A DNA stretch of 64,000 nt from Pseudoduganella lurida (GCF_007830455.1 NZ_VLLB01000008.1:62001-126000); one strand, 5' to 3'. Numbered from the stretch's first letter, positions 52,898-63,156 are shown. Numbers and translations: made by a program. Notes: generated by a model from the letters alone, not told the origin.

Positions 52898-52923
52898 GAT
52901 TGGCACAGCCTGCAGTGCCAATC
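52898..52923. repeat. 9-bp perfect inverted repeat upstream of trbA
   Basis: GATTGGCAC (52898-52906), 8-nt spacer, GTGCCAATC (52915-52923). It lies 29 bp beyond the KorB operator in the trbA promoter region, with no T-tract, so an operator is more likely than a terminator. Confidence 0.65.
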
Positions 52924-53113
52924 AACATACTCGCCGCGTCAATCGTACTCAGGTAGAGACAATTGTTTTTGCATTTCACTGGACGCGAATGCGAAATGAA
53001 TTTAACAGCATCTGGCAAGTCACCGCATCAAAATCAGATGGGGCATTGAGCGGTACAGACTAGTCAAGTGCCTAATCGAGCTTCAACTTTCATTGTGTCT
53101 CGAAGCGATCTGG

Positions 53114-53587
53114 CTAATCCATGCACTTGGGAATGCCTTCGTTGTTAGGCAATGATAGGGGGGGCAGCTCCCCGGAGCGGATCGCCAAGTTAAGTCTATG
53201 GGCAGTGTCTGCTGTCTTGCTAGGATTTACCTCGCATTCCCAGACTACGAAGACGCGCCACCCTAGGTCTCTAAGGAGGCCTGTGACGCGTCTATCCCTT
53301 TGCATGTTCTTCTCGAACTTTTCGATCCAAAACACGGTGTTGCTCTTCGGAGTAGTTGCTACCTTGCAATTCTCGTGCCTGTGCCAAAAGCAGCCGTGGA
53401 CAAAGACTACAGCCTTATGGCGTGGAAAGACCATATCGGGTTTGCCAGGCAGGTCGTTGCTGTGCAACCGATAACGAAGGCCTAGGCGATGGAGGGCCCG
53501 CCGCAAGGCGAGCTCCGGCTGGCTGTCCTTGCCGCGGATCCGGGACATCCGCTCCGACCGCTGTGCTGGGGTCAGGGAATCCACCAT
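53114..53587 (-). CDS. vsr: Vsr very-short-patch-repair endonuclease
   Basis: 157 residues. Vsr nicks beside T:G mismatches that arise when 5-methylcytosine deaminates. Catalytic and metal residues fall at the E. coli numbers: E25, D51 (PGKPD), H64 and the zinc-ligand Cys of VHGCFWH, H69. The family start RSERMSRIRGKD is intact. It lies 28 bp after the DptH-like gene on the same strand, and an upstream gene of the same operon is a cytosine methyltransferase, its usual companion. Confidence 0.95.
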   Translation of the reverse strand: MVDSLTPAQRSERMSRIRGKDSQPELALRRALHRLGLRYRLHSNDLPGKPDMVFPRHKAVVFVHGCFWHRHENCKVATTPKSNTVFWIEKFEKNMQRDRRVTGLLRDLGWRVFVVWECEVNPSKTADTAHRLNLAIRSGELPPLSLPNNEGIPKCMD

Positions 53588-53615
53588 CTATTATTCTTCT
53601 CCAGCTCCTGCTTGT

Positions 53616-56600
53616 TTACTTTTCTTCGACGATTTCATAGAACGGCGCTCCCCGGATTACATCGCCTGCCACGTCGAATGACTTGTATAAACAATGGTGG
53701 TTAGGTAACGTCTTTACCCGTTCCGCCAGATCACCGAGGTCGGACGTGAAGCCAAGTGCCCCGAGCTCTGCTGCAGCTACATTCGGCACCTTATGGATGA
53801 ACCAAGTGAGCAGGGGTTCTCGATAATCAGTCCCGCCTGCCTTGAAGTGCCGCAGGTACTGCGACGCAAGGATTACCCCAGCGCCAAACTCGCGCCCTTG
53901 CAATAGCAGCTTGCGTAGCACGTCAAACTCGTAGCGCATGATGTTGTCTGCCTCGTCTACGAGCAGGTACGAGTCGACTACGCGGAGCTGTGGATCGGTT
54001 CCCTGGAAAGGGCGCTTTGGCGTCCGGAGCATATTCTCGTAGAACATGTTTAGCATTATAGCTACCAGCAAGTTTTTGCTACGGTCGTCTTGCCCCATCG
54101 CGTCGAGCGAGATGACAATGACCCCATCCATGAATTCGTCGAACGACTTTGTCTTGCCAGGGTCTCGTTCGAAGAGCTCCATGTCCACGAGGTCGTCGAT
54201 GATTGCCATCGGCGAGTCCGACTTGCCCCCTAATAGTTCGCGGTATTCCGCATGAATGTCATAGATGGTTGGTGGGACGCCACGCGGACCACACGATTCA
54301 TAGGCATTGCGTACTGCCCCCTTGAGCTTGTCACGCTGGACCGGTCCGATACCCGTATATACCTTGTCCAATATGTCTGCAAAAAAGCGGAACCTGTCGA
54401 GCCAAGGAGCGGACGACTCGCCCATCGATGTCGTATCGAACAGGTTCAGGGGAAGGTGCCGAGGCTTGATTACCTTTGCCCCGGTAGCCGCGACAAAGTC
54501 CGGGCTGCTGTAGTCACGTTTGTAGTCGAAGATAAGCAAGCGTGGCTTGGTTCCGCGGTTTTCGTCCCGGGCCCTGGCAATCTGGAAAATAAGCGACTTC
54601 AAGAGCTGGGTCTTTCCCGTGCCGAGGTCGCCGACCACCCCAATGTTTAGCTGGTTTAGCCTGGTATCGGAGATGTTCAACGAAAGATGCCTCGCCTCGA
54701 AACCGTCTACCGTCTTCCCGACGGAGAGACGAACGCCGGTGCAAGGGACGGATGCGGGTTGCAGGGGCTCCTCATTGATAATCGCGTGCCCCGGGAGCAC
54801 GGTTTTCTCCGTAGGTGGACTTTCGCTGACGATCGTTGCAGCTTGGCTAGCAGGCCCCGTACCAGCGGCTAGCGGAGCTGGATCACCCGTGGCTTTCTCG
54901 CCTGCGGATTCGCTAGCATGGGTGAAGATTGCTGCCTTGGGGAGCAAGTCCCAGTCGTTCACTCGAGCGCGAACCTTGTCGTAGAACGACTGCGCATCAC
55001 CGATGATGATTTCCTTAGCCCCTTGCGCGGAAATGACGATGGTCTCGGCCAGCCCATCCCCGTCGTTGTCGCGTGCAGCGCTCTCAGGCGAGTCGTCTAC
55101 CACCACGAGCCGTCCCCTGTCATCGATGCCAATGCTCGACGGAGTTGCCTCGAAAATTGACGCAGCGATGCGCTCATGTAGGGTTGCCCAAAGCTTCTGT
55201 TGGGTGGCAACGACGTGGTGCTGGCTATAGACTCGCAACCCAAACCCGACCATCGATAGCAACAGGTGCTGGAGAGCAAGTCTCCAAGCGACCGATTTGG
55301 ATGCCCGCTCCTGCATGGCTCGCAGCAGGGAGGAGAGTGCCTTTGCCTGCCCGAGTGCGTCCTTGGCATCGGCAGGCGACAATGTCGTACCTTGCCGGCA
55401 TTTGACCTCGACGGGTGTTAGATGCATTCGGATACTGTGCTTTCCGACGTGTATCCCGACGACAAGCAGGTCCGGGCGCGATAGTGATAAGTCCTTGGAA
55501 TGGTTGCCAAGGGACCGTGCGAGGTCGGCGAGATAGCCCCGGAACGGATCGACCGGGATCACCAATGCGATCGATGCGTCGTCCTCCGTGCCCGCAAGGA
55601 CTGGTAGCAAGCTGGCCACGTTGCCGCAAGGACGGAACTGGTCTTGCAGCAGCCGGGCTGCCAGGAAGAGTCCGAGGTCGCCCGTGGCGCCAGTGTCGTC
55701 GCCCGACAGGCCTCGCACCGTGGGTATGCCACGCCCAGCGACTTCGAGGAGCAAGTCTCCCAGTCCCTTCTCGTCAAGAGGGGCGTCACCTAGGATGGGC
55801 CTCACCACGCGGGCTAGTGCTTCGCGGTCGGCGGCCTTTACCTGCGATAGCAAGTAGTAGCCGTTGGTATCCCCGGCGCGTTGGGAGTAGGAGGGCAGGT
55901 CGTAGTCCCACAGATAGGTGCCAGGAATCCAGCCACCAAGGAAGCATGCAGGATCGATCGCCGACGATGATACCGCGACGAAGCCTGCAGCGTGCTCTTC
56001 CAGCATATTCGACACGGAATGGACGTCGGGAGCGAACTGCAGGCCAATGCGCATGTCGGAGCTGCCCTCTAGGCTCAGGATGCAGTTGGCAACCTTGTCG
56101 TGCAAAGCACTGCCGGATTGCGAGGCCTGGCGTGCTTGCCTTGACTCGCTGAGGAAGGAACCGTTTAGCTGGCGTCTCACGCGGTGGCGAACTAGCCCGC
56201 CTAATCCCAGTGGCGAGCGCATGCCTACGTCGGCTGACTCGGGCTGCGTGGATTCGAGCTGGGCAATAATACCAAGGTCCGGACGCGCCCCTACAGGCCG
56301 CTTCTCGAACCAGCGAACGTGGTTAAGGGTAGCCTCGGAAAGGTTGGCGATCGTGGCCTGGTCAGGACGTAGGCCAGCAGGACGCGTGTCGTACACTTCG
56401 ACCTTCCTCGGACCGATTTCTTGCCTAGACACGGTGCGCTGGTCGCTGCCGAAGCGGCGCGTGCACCATTCCGCTAGTCCCGCGTTGCAGGCATCTGTGG
56501 TACCGGCGTCGCCGGAAACGACGAGGCTGATGACTGGCTTTGCCGCGAGAAGGTCGCTGACATCATCCATGGCACGACCGACCTGCGCGGGACTGAAGCC

Positions 56601-59135
56601 GGCCGAGATACCGCCGACCTTCAGGCCGAAGACCTTATCGAATGGCGCTTGCTGTGATCTTGTCGGGAGCCCTGCCAAGCGACTTCCATTCCATAGGACG
56701 GACCAGTAATCGGAATCACACTCGACGGACAGGAAGTCTACCGGGTCAAGCCCTTGCGATGCTCCCGGCGACTGTAGCAACATGGTGAGGATATCGGGCA
56801 CGCAGTCAGGGTCGAGGATGCTCGCGGCCGGGCAAGGTATATTGTCTTCTAGTGCATCGTGAAGTACTTCTTGCGCAAGACAATGCCATGCAAGGCGTAG
56901 TGGATGGAGAGGCGAAAGGATGATGGCATCGGGAATCCGCGCGAGCGTCCTTCCCCCAGCCTCGCGACCGCATACGGCGATGGTATCGACCCAGCAAGCA
57001 ATATCGCGGTCGGACGCGAGCCAGCCGGCATAGCTGTCGAGGTAGGTTTCTACCAGAGAACGGAAGCCCTCGTCCCTCGCGATCCATTTTCCAAGCGGAG
57101 ACGATTCAACTAGTCCGTTCGACTCATCGGCGCTCTCCCTGATCCTAGCCGCGATTTCCTTCCTTGCCTTTACGAAGCCCGGGGGAGGGCAGAAGCGGGA
57201 TGGATCTGGCCTGGGGTCTTGTAGGAACCGGGCCTTGGACATGACTGGTCCCCCTGTGGCAGCCCAGTCTGGTGGCGCCCATACGGAACTGTAGTCATCT
57301 GACAACACGATGGGGATGAAGGACTTTTCGACATATCGCTCGTCGAGCAGCCACCCCTGCAGGCTGGACAGCCGCCCATTGCGGTCAAGCTGGACGACCG
57401 ACTTGCCCTCGAACCTGTCGATATGCTGCCTGTTGTGCTTTATAAGGCGCTCGAATTCGCTGCGACAACCATCCTCCCGTGCTTCCTCGCAGGTGACGAG
57501 CAACGTGCATGTCTCGGTTTCCTTGCTGCCGGGTCGCCGGAATGCCACGTCGAGTTGGTACTTGTCTTCCACCTCGATCTCGACTTGGTATTCGCCATCG
57601 CGTACCTCGTGTACGCTAAGCGCTCGACGTCCCCCATCCTGTACTTCGGTGGCATCGTCGGGGATGCAGGCTGCCTCGACGATGTCGGTCCCAGGCGGGG
57701 CCAGCAAGAGTATCTCGTAGCGGCCAGCGCCTGGCAGCGTGAAGGAGGTTTCCCAGTCGGTCTTAGCGCGAGCATTGCGTGGCTTCCTGGGAGGGGACAG
57801 TTTGGCCGCCATCCTCGCGGTTACCACGATCCCCGGGGCCCACGTCGAGAGCGAGATGACCTTGGCCGTGGCTGGCTTGCGCCCATCCGACTGGATCTTA
57901 TATGAAATTGGCGATTTTTGCCTAACTTCCGGTGGTACATCCTCTACATGCATGCTCCCTGCTATCGCGATCGCTTTTCCTTCCTTCCCGTGCGAGCCGC
58001 CGACTAGGATTGCCGGTACGGGCTTCCCAGTCCCCTGGTCTTCGATTGCCAACAGTAGGTCGACCCGATCCTGCACGATCGCAGGCATGCCGCGTGCTGC
58101 GGGGACCACTGCGTTCGTGCACGTAATCGATAGCTCGCCGACAGCCTCGTCGTCGCCCATCCCGTCGGCAATCAGTCCGGCCCAGCGCTCCGTCGACAAG
58201 CAAGTCCACCAATCCGGGGGGGATTCAAGCCGGTCTCCGTCGCATGGGAGGTAGAACGCCGGCGTCGCGCGGTCGAACGCCGTCGGCACGTTGCACCTTG
58301 CCTGGACGTGTGCCAGGAAGCCATCGAGCGCTTGCCGTACTGGTTCGTCCGCCCCGCTAGCGAGGCGTTCCGTCCCAGTCCTGAAGCCCTCGGCCAGCGC
58401 TTCCGCGACCCTGCCAAGGACCTCCATTTGCTGGCGCGATACGCTGCCGTTGCCCATCGGAGGCAAGCCGCAAGCAAGGGCCAGCGCCTGTCCCGGCTCC
58501 AATCCAAGATTTTCTCCAGGAATCGAGAATATGCGTGAGAGCAGCCGCCATGCCGCCTCGCGGCTACCCTTGTGCTGGTCCATGTCGTCCACCGCTTCGG
58601 CAGCGGCAGCAACCAGTTGCCTCGCCGTGCCAGCGTCTCGCTCCAACTGGGCACCTTGCAGGGCCTTGTCCAGTAGTTCCTGGACGAGCGAATCCCCCCA
58701 CCAGTCATCGAAGTTCGCATGTACGCTGTTATTCGATGGACCGATGCCGAATTCCTCTGTCGTCGAGGTAACCGAACGGTTGTTGTACTGTCCAGGCGGG
58801 ACCAGTGCCACGAAGCTTGGATTGCTAGGGTCGTTGCGGATGTCTAGGAGGTGGCCCTCGTCGCACCTGCCCGAGCTTCCCATTGGAGGATTCGGGCCCG
58901 CGATCGAACTAGCGGGGAGCTGCAGGAGGACGGGGACTAGCGTAGGTGGTTGGCCATCTGGTTGTGGGACAAGGATGCCTCCGTTCCTAGCCAATTGCTC
59001 GAAGACGTGTTCGAGCATCTCCAATGGCGGCCCATGGAATATGAAGCGCGATTCCAGCCTACCGCGAAGTCCCAGTGTCGCGGCCAGTACTTTTGCCTGG
59101 ACGATGTGCGAGAGTGTTTCGACGAGTCTGTTCAT
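53616..59135 (-). CDS. dptH: DptH-like giant restriction protein with C-terminal HerA/FtsK-type ATPase
   Basis: 1839 residues. The last ~340 form an ATPase domain: Walker A GDLGTGKTQ near residue 1502, FDYKRDYSS, Walker B SYLLVDEADN near 1722 and VILASQYLRHF; the end (EPLLTWFIHKVPN, HCLYKSFDVAGD, RGAPFYEIVEEK) resembles DptH of phosphorothioation-dependent restriction. The first ~1100 residues have no recognised domain but include Ig-like-looking stretches. A region near 1240-1330 (HSIRMHLTPVEVKCRQGTTLS) has an E-x-K arrangement that could be a nuclease. It would be the DNA-translocating or cutting member. Overlaps the DptG-like gene by ATGA. The family assignment rests on memory. Confidence 0.72.
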   Translation of the reverse strand: MNRLVETLSHIVQAKVLAATLGLRGRLESRFIFHGPPLEMLEHVFEQLARNGGILVPQPDGQPPTLVPVLLQLPASSIAGPNPPMGSSGRCDEGHLLDIRNDPSNPSFVALVPPGQYNNRSVTSTTEEFGIGPSNNSVHANFDDWWGDSLVQELLDKALQGAQLERDAGTARQLVAAAAEAVDDMDQHKGSREAAWRLLSRIFSIPGENLGLEPGQALALACGLPPMGNGSVSRQQMEVLGRVAEALAEGFRTGTERLASGADEPVRQALDGFLAHVQARCNVPTAFDRATPAFYLPCDGDRLESPPDWWTCLSTERWAGLIADGMGDDEAVGELSITCTNAVVPAARGMPAIVQDRVDLLLAIEDQGTGKPVPAILVGGSHGKEGKAIAIAGSMHVEDVPPEVRQKSPISYKIQSDGRKPATAKVISLSTWAPGIVVTARMAAKLSPPRKPRNARAKTDWETSFTLPGAGRYEILLLAPPGTDIVEAACIPDDATEVQDGGRRALSVHEVRDGEYQVEIEVEDKYQLDVAFRRPGSKETETCTLLVTCEEAREDGCRSEFERLIKHNRQHIDRFEGKSVVQLDRNGRLSSLQGWLLDERYVEKSFIPIVLSDDYSSVWAPPDWAATGGPVMSKARFLQDPRPDPSRFCPPPGFVKARKEIAARIRESADESNGLVESSPLGKWIARDEGFRSLVETYLDSYAGWLASDRDIACWVDTIAVCGREAGGRTLARIPDAIILSPLHPLRLAWHCLAQEVLHDALEDNIPCPAASILDPDCVPDILTMLLQSPGASQGLDPVDFLSVECDSDYWSVLWNGSRLAGLPTRSQQAPFDKVFGLKVGGISAGFSPAQVGRAMDDVSDLLAAKPVISLVVSGDAGTTDACNAGLAEWCTRRFGSDQRTVSRQEIGPRKVEVYDTRPAGLRPDQATIANLSEATLNHVRWFEKRPVGARPDLGIIAQLESTQPESADVGMRSPLGLGGLVRHRVRRQLNGSFLSESRQARQASQSGSALHDKVANCILSLEGSSDMRIGLQFAPDVHSVSNMLEEHAAGFVAVSSSAIDPACFLGGWIPGTYLWDYDLPSYSQRAGDTNGYYLLSQVKAADREALARVVRPILGDAPLDEKGLGDLLLEVAGRGIPTVRGLSGDDTGATGDLGLFLAARLLQDQFRPCGNVASLLPVLAGTEDDASIALVIPVDPFRGYLADLARSLGNHSKDLSLSRPDLLVVGIHVGKHSIRMHLTPVEVKCRQGTTLSPADAKDALGQAKALSSLLRAMQERASKSVAWRLALQHLLLSMVGFGLRVYSQHHVVATQQKLWATLHERIAASIFEATPSSIGIDDRGRLVVVDDSPESAARDNDGDGLAETIVISAQGAKEIIIGDAQSFYDKVRARVNDWDLLPKAAIFTHASESAGEKATGDPAPLAAGTGPASQAATIVSESPPTEKTVLPGHAIINEEPLQPASVPCTGVRLSVGKTVDGFEARHLSLNISDTRLNQLNIGVVGDLGTGKTQLLKSLIFQIARARDENRGTKPRLLIFDYKRDYSSPDFVAATGAKVIKPRHLPLNLFDTTSMGESSAPWLDRFRFFADILDKVYTGIGPVQRDKLKGAVRNAYESCGPRGVPPTIYDIHAEYRELLGGKSDSPMAIIDDLVDMELFERDPGKTKSFDEFMDGVIVISLDAMGQDDRSKNLLVAIMLNMFYENMLRTPKRPFQGTDPQLRVVDSYLLVDEADNIMRYEFDVLRKLLLQGREFGAGVILASQYLRHFKAGGTDYREPLLTWFIHKVPNVAAAELGALGFTSDLGDLAERVKTLPNHHCLYKSFDVAGDVIRGAPFYEIVEEK

Positions 59136-60646
59136 TTGTAGCTTGGCGAGAAAGGAGGAAGTAGCAACATGCCGCTTTCGGCATCGGGGCTGTCAAGGAC
59201 GAGGCCTAGCATCCGCAGTTGGTGCCCAAGGTCGTTCCCGGCAATATCATGGCGGTCGATCGCGATCCCGTAGGCTCCGAGTTGTTGGCCCAGCCTGTGG
59301 ATCGAACGAGGCCCGGACATGCCGGCAAGGGCGCAATGGACCAGGGCTAGCACGGCAACGGGGCCCAGCGACACGACCCACGGACTCGACGTGCCCGCAC
59401 CTTTTCTCTTCAGCAGGTAGCCCTGGTCGTAGCCGCGCAGGAGCGGTTCCGCCGGGTCCCGTTGGCCGAGCACGTGGCGAGCAAACTCCACCATGTTTGC
59501 CCCGATACCCTTCTTGCAGTTCATCGCCCGGGCTTCCCGCTCGCGTATATCGAGGAACGCCTGCCTGGTTTCAAGGGCGGAGAGGGCGGCACGATTGTCC
59601 CTGACATGCTGGCACAGGACGGCGACGTCATGGCTGGAGGAAAAGCCACCTTCATAGGGGACGCCGGCCTTGTGGAGGGACCAGAGAACCGTGTTAATAC
59701 CCAAGCGCGCACCTAGGTATCCGGAAAAGCCGTCCTTCAGCCCAGGCTGCGCCTTCGCCCCATACGCCATGTACTGTGGATGCTTGGGGAAGACTGCCTC
59801 CCGGGCTTGCGCCTCACCCACTGGGCCCTTTGCGTCGAGGGCGTCGGACAAGCACTGCCACATCCTCGACTGGACGTCGCAGAGCCACGCTACATGGGCG
59901 ACGGCGGCGAGGCGGAGTACCGCCTCGAGCAAGCTGGTCCACTGCCGACGAGTCACTGAGTCCTTGGCCTGTATGATGGCGCGCAGGTCGCGGGCGAGCT
60001 GTCGGGCCGGTAGGAATTGGACATTCGCAAGGTCTGCTGCGTCGAGTCTTGCCTCGTCGGCCGGGATGGGTACGAGTTCCCAGGCTTCCCCTGGCACCCA
60101 AGAATGGGTTTCATGCTCGAGCCAGCGAGCAAATACGTCGTCGTCCTCTCCAACGGTCAATGCCGAGAACAGGTCTTTCCAGAGCGTATCAGCTTCCTGC
60201 GCTTGTCCAGAGCCGAGGGACACCATTCGGCGCACCATCCTGCCTGCCGGCCACGAGTTCGCCGTAAGCCGTGCGGAACCCGAGAATAGCGAAGTTCCTG
60301 GGACGATCGGCGTTACTTGTAGGAAGCGTTTCGTAGACTGGTTCTTAAGCTTCGGGCTTTCGAGTATGCCGTGGAGGACGGTATTCCACGTCCCTGCGCT
60401 AGCGGTACAGGCAGCCTCGGGGAGCGCACGTCGCTCCCGCAGCCGTTGCAGCTTCCGGTCTAGGTCGCGTCCGGACTGTGGAACGCTACCTTCGCTGGCA
60501 CCCGAGAACCCGATCATACGGTACAGCGATGCGATGAGTACCTCGGAGCTGGCGTATTCGGGGGCAGGGCTTACAGATAAGGAAGACTCCTTGTATAGGG
60601 GGTGCGAATTCTGCCAAGGAGCCCTTTGGAAATCTTCAATGCTCAT
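59132..60646 (-). CDS. dptG: DptG-like restriction protein
   Basis: 504 residues, soluble, no P-loop. The C-terminus (GLVLDSPDAESGMLLLPPF) and the position between an F-like ATPase and an H-like giant ATPase match DptG. The middle is Ala/Leu-rich and helical (LLEAVLRLAAVAHVAWLCDVQSRMWQ). No enzymatic motif is seen; a bridging role between the two ATPases is likely. It overlaps the F-like gene by 11 nt and the H-like gene by 4 nt, so the three are translated together. Confidence 0.65.
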   Translation of the reverse strand: MSIEDFQRAPWQNSHPLYKESSLSVSPAPEYASSEVLIASLYRMIGFSGASEGSVPQSGRDLDRKLQRLRERRALPEAACTASAGTWNTVLHGILESPKLKNQSTKRFLQVTPIVPGTSLFSGSARLTANSWPAGRMVRRMVSLGSGQAQEADTLWKDLFSALTVGEDDDVFARWLEHETHSWVPGEAWELVPIPADEARLDAADLANVQFLPARQLARDLRAIIQAKDSVTRRQWTSLLEAVLRLAAVAHVAWLCDVQSRMWQCLSDALDAKGPVGEAQAREAVFPKHPQYMAYGAKAQPGLKDGFSGYLGARLGINTVLWSLHKAGVPYEGGFSSSHDVAVLCQHVRDNRAALSALETRQAFLDIREREARAMNCKKGIGANMVEFARHVLGQRDPAEPLLRGYDQGYLLKRKGAGTSSPWVVSLGPVAVLALVHCALAGMSGPRSIHRLGQQLGAYGIAIDRHDIAGNDLGHQLRMLGLVLDSPDAESGMLLLPPFSPSYK

Positions 60647-62771
60647 CCGTATTGTGCCTTTCCGTTACGACAAAGCCATCCCATGTTTGGCCTACTGTTG
60701 TGCCATCGCTACCCAACCTGACAAGCGAGTCCTCGAGAGCCACCCGGTCTCGCACGATGGGGCCTGCCAGCTTCGCACGCGTGGTGTCTAGCAGCGCCAC
60801 CACGGTCCTCGGGAGCGATGCGATGGATAATCCCCTCTCCAGCTCCTCGACGGCCTTGAAGAGATCGTAGGTCAGTGCAATCGGTTGGGCCGAGCGCCCT
60901 TGGCCGACCCTCAGGAAGCGGATCGGAGGAGGCGGGCGCCCCTGGGTTGCCGGAGGGATCGGTGTAACTGGCTGTGGTTGCACGACTAGCACGGCCTGGC
61001 GCTGCGGTGGAGGCAGCGGCTGCCCGAACGTCGTGGTCAGTGAGACCTCGAAGCCATGCTTGCTATTCAGGAGCCTTTTCACCTGCTGCGCAACTTCATG
61101 GATCCGCTTGCCATGCCCTTCTTCCACTATTAGTTGGAACGATCGCAGTGTCGATGCGTCGGCCACTACAGCGGAGCGCGTGCAGACGCTGCGTCGTACT
61201 AGCCGGCATGCAAAGTCCCGCAGCATGCGTTGGACGCGTCCAGCAGTTGCTGGCCTCTTGCGCCGCAAGGCAGGGGAGGACAGGACCTTGTCAGCGGCCG
61301 TTAGCCTGGCGAGCAGCTCGAGCTCGCTGCTGGACAGTATCTGGCGCTTGCGCATAAAGTCTGTCCCATCCGCGACTGACCTGCTAAACCTAGCATCGAT
61401 CTCCGCCAGGAACACCTTGGTTCTCCCGCTAACCGCCACCTCGCCGTCCGGGCTGGCGAGCGCGGGATCCAAGGATGTGGCTAGTCCTTCGAGCGATGCC
61501 ATGATGGTCGCAGGAAGGTAGGGCTTCTTCCGATCCTGTAGGAAATACTGCAGGCCCCTTAGGGTGCGCGAGGCTGCGTCGTCGTACTCGCCGACAGCAA
61601 GGTCCTTGAGGTCCTGGGTCAGCGAAGTAGCGGCGCGATGATCCCACTGGTGGAAGAGGGAATGCTGGTAGCTCGACGTGGCAAGATAGTAGGGAGCGGT
61701 GAGCTGTTCCCGCTTGGGACGTGGCGATGCCATGCCTTCTTCGTCGAAGCGACGCAATTCGCTAGCCCATTCGCATGGGCTAGCGTGTCCGCTAGCGGAA
61801 CCTTGGAACTGGCCAACGAGGAGGTAGGACACAAGGGAGAACAGGTCCCTGAAACTCCAGCGCTTGCCACTCCCGAGCTCATGCCACCGCAATACTTGCA
61901 GCAACGCACGGCGTTCCTCCTCGCGGTCTAGCAGTGCCCGGCTATGACAGAAAGGACACGCAGGCCCTGCCTTGCAGCTGCCGTGATCCGGCCAGTCACT
62001 CATGCGCGTCGCGTGGCGGAGAAGGGTCTCGGCTGGTGACGGCTCGTCGGTGCCCGGAGCGACCAGCAACGATTCCGCGTCCATTGGCCAAATGGCCACC
62101 GCGTCGTGCCCCTGCAATGGCCAGCATGATGGTGCGTCGGACGACTGGCTAACTGCACGTGTAATGTCCTCTAGCAGGGCTTGCGCGGGTCCCGGCGCGT
62201 CCTCGAAGGCCAAGGCCAAGGCATCGTCCAGCACGCCGCGATTCACGCAGCAAAGGTAGAGCGACTTGGATGCAGGCGTGAGGACCTCCGATAGCTCCCG
62301 GAGCAGCAACCGAGCAGCCGACACCCCTTCCTCGTTGCCGTTGACCGTCGCGTCCTGGACGATGCTAAGCTCGATCGAAGGGCGGGTGCCAGGAAGATCG
62401 TCGAGGATCGCGCGCACGGTCCTGGGCACGCGTTGCCCGCTGTTTGGGTGGAACTCCCTGGCCAACCGCGCTACGAGGCTGCCTGATGCGCCTAGGGCTT
62501 CATCTAGGCACCTAGCCGTGTGCTCGATGGCCTCGGTTTTTCCGTTTCCTGGCCCGCCCACGAGAAGGAGGATTCGCGGAGTGCTATCGACTCCTAATCC
62601 GATTGCGCTTGCCCACGCCTCTAGTTGGCCAATTAGCCTGGTCCGTAGTAATTCGCGCCCAGGGCGTCCGCTGCTTTCGTCGAAGAGCCTCTTGACGCCC
62701 CCTGAGTGGTTGCCTGCCCACTCGACTAACCCTGCGGGAAACCGCGTGCTCCCTGCGTGTGTCTGTGTCAC
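60636..62771 (-). CDS. dptF: DptF-like P-loop ATPase of the restriction complex
   Basis: 711 residues, GTG start with GGGGA upstream. Walker A GGPGNGKT at residues 72-79, a likely Walker-B/sensor zone at IELSIVQDAT (residues 132-142), YLCCVNRGVLDDAL (about 172-185) and a Cys cluster C266, C272, C275 (CKAGPACPFC) that could bind zinc. KRWSFRDLFSLVSYLL follows. The layout resembles DptF of Dpt/Dnd restriction. It may sense unmodified DNA and license DptH. Separated from the methyltransferase by 385 bp. Confidence 0.68.
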   Translation of the reverse strand: MTQTHAGSTRFPAGLVEWAGNHSGGVKRLFDESSGRPGRELLRTRLIGQLEAWASAIGLGVDSTPRILLLVGGPGNGKTEAIEHTARCLDEALGASGSLVARLAREFHPNSGQRVPRTVRAILDDLPGTRPSIELSIVQDATVNGNEEGVSAARLLLRELSEVLTPASKSLYLCCVNRGVLDDALALAFEDAPGPAQALLEDITRAVSQSSDAPSCWPLQGHDAVAIWPMDAESLLVAPGTDEPSPAETLLRHATRMSDWPDHGSCKAGPACPFCHSRALLDREEERRALLQVLRWHELGSGKRWSFRDLFSLVSYLLVGQFQGSASGHASPCEWASELRRFDEEGMASPRPKREQLTAPYYLATSSYQHSLFHQWDHRAATSLTQDLKDLAVGEYDDAASRTLRGLQYFLQDRKKPYLPATIMASLEGLATSLDPALASPDGEVAVSGRTKVFLAEIDARFSRSVADGTDFMRKRQILSSSELELLARLTAADKVLSSPALRRKRPATAGRVQRMLRDFACRLVRRSVCTRSAVVADASTLRSFQLIVEEGHGKRIHEVAQQVKRLLNSKHGFEVSLTTTFGQPLPPPQRQAVLVVQPQPVTPIPPATQGRPPPPIRFLRVGQGRSAQPIALTYDLFKAVEELERGLSIASLPRTVVALLDTTRAKLAGPIVRDRVALEDSLVRLGSDGTTVGQTWDGFVVTERHNTDEH

Positions 62772-63156
62772 TGACTATCCCCTGTCATGCTATCTCGATT
62801 CCTATTTTCCAAGTTCGAGGTTGAATGGCGACCGGGTCGCCCTGTCGATCCCTTGCTCGAGCGCGCCTCGATGATCGTACCGCCGAGCATCACCCAAAGG
62901 AGGAATCATTGCTTTCCCATCTGGGTGTACCACTGGCATTCCTGGATACGCATTGCACCTCTAGTTGGGGATTTCCCACGGAAGCGGAACCAATTCGAGA
63001 AACCCTGGGGCCTTGCCCATTCTCGCCCTGCAGGGATCGGTCGTCCCTGATAGTGGAGTACGTCGTTCCGCGTCCACAAACGTCGTGATGCTCGGTGCTG
63101 GCTTGGCATGGAGACTAGGCAGGTAGAATTCGCATGATGGACATAGCGACGCCTAG
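62772..63156 (-). other. Gap between methyltransferase and DptF-like gene
   Basis: 385 bp. On the minus strand a frame of 84 codons (62906-63160, TTG start overlapping the methyltransferase stop) or 67 codons from ATG 63109 could encode a small basic Trp/Arg-rich protein; no good ribosome site or family was found, so it is not called a gene. The rest could hold a separate promoter for the restriction genes. Confidence 0.45.
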
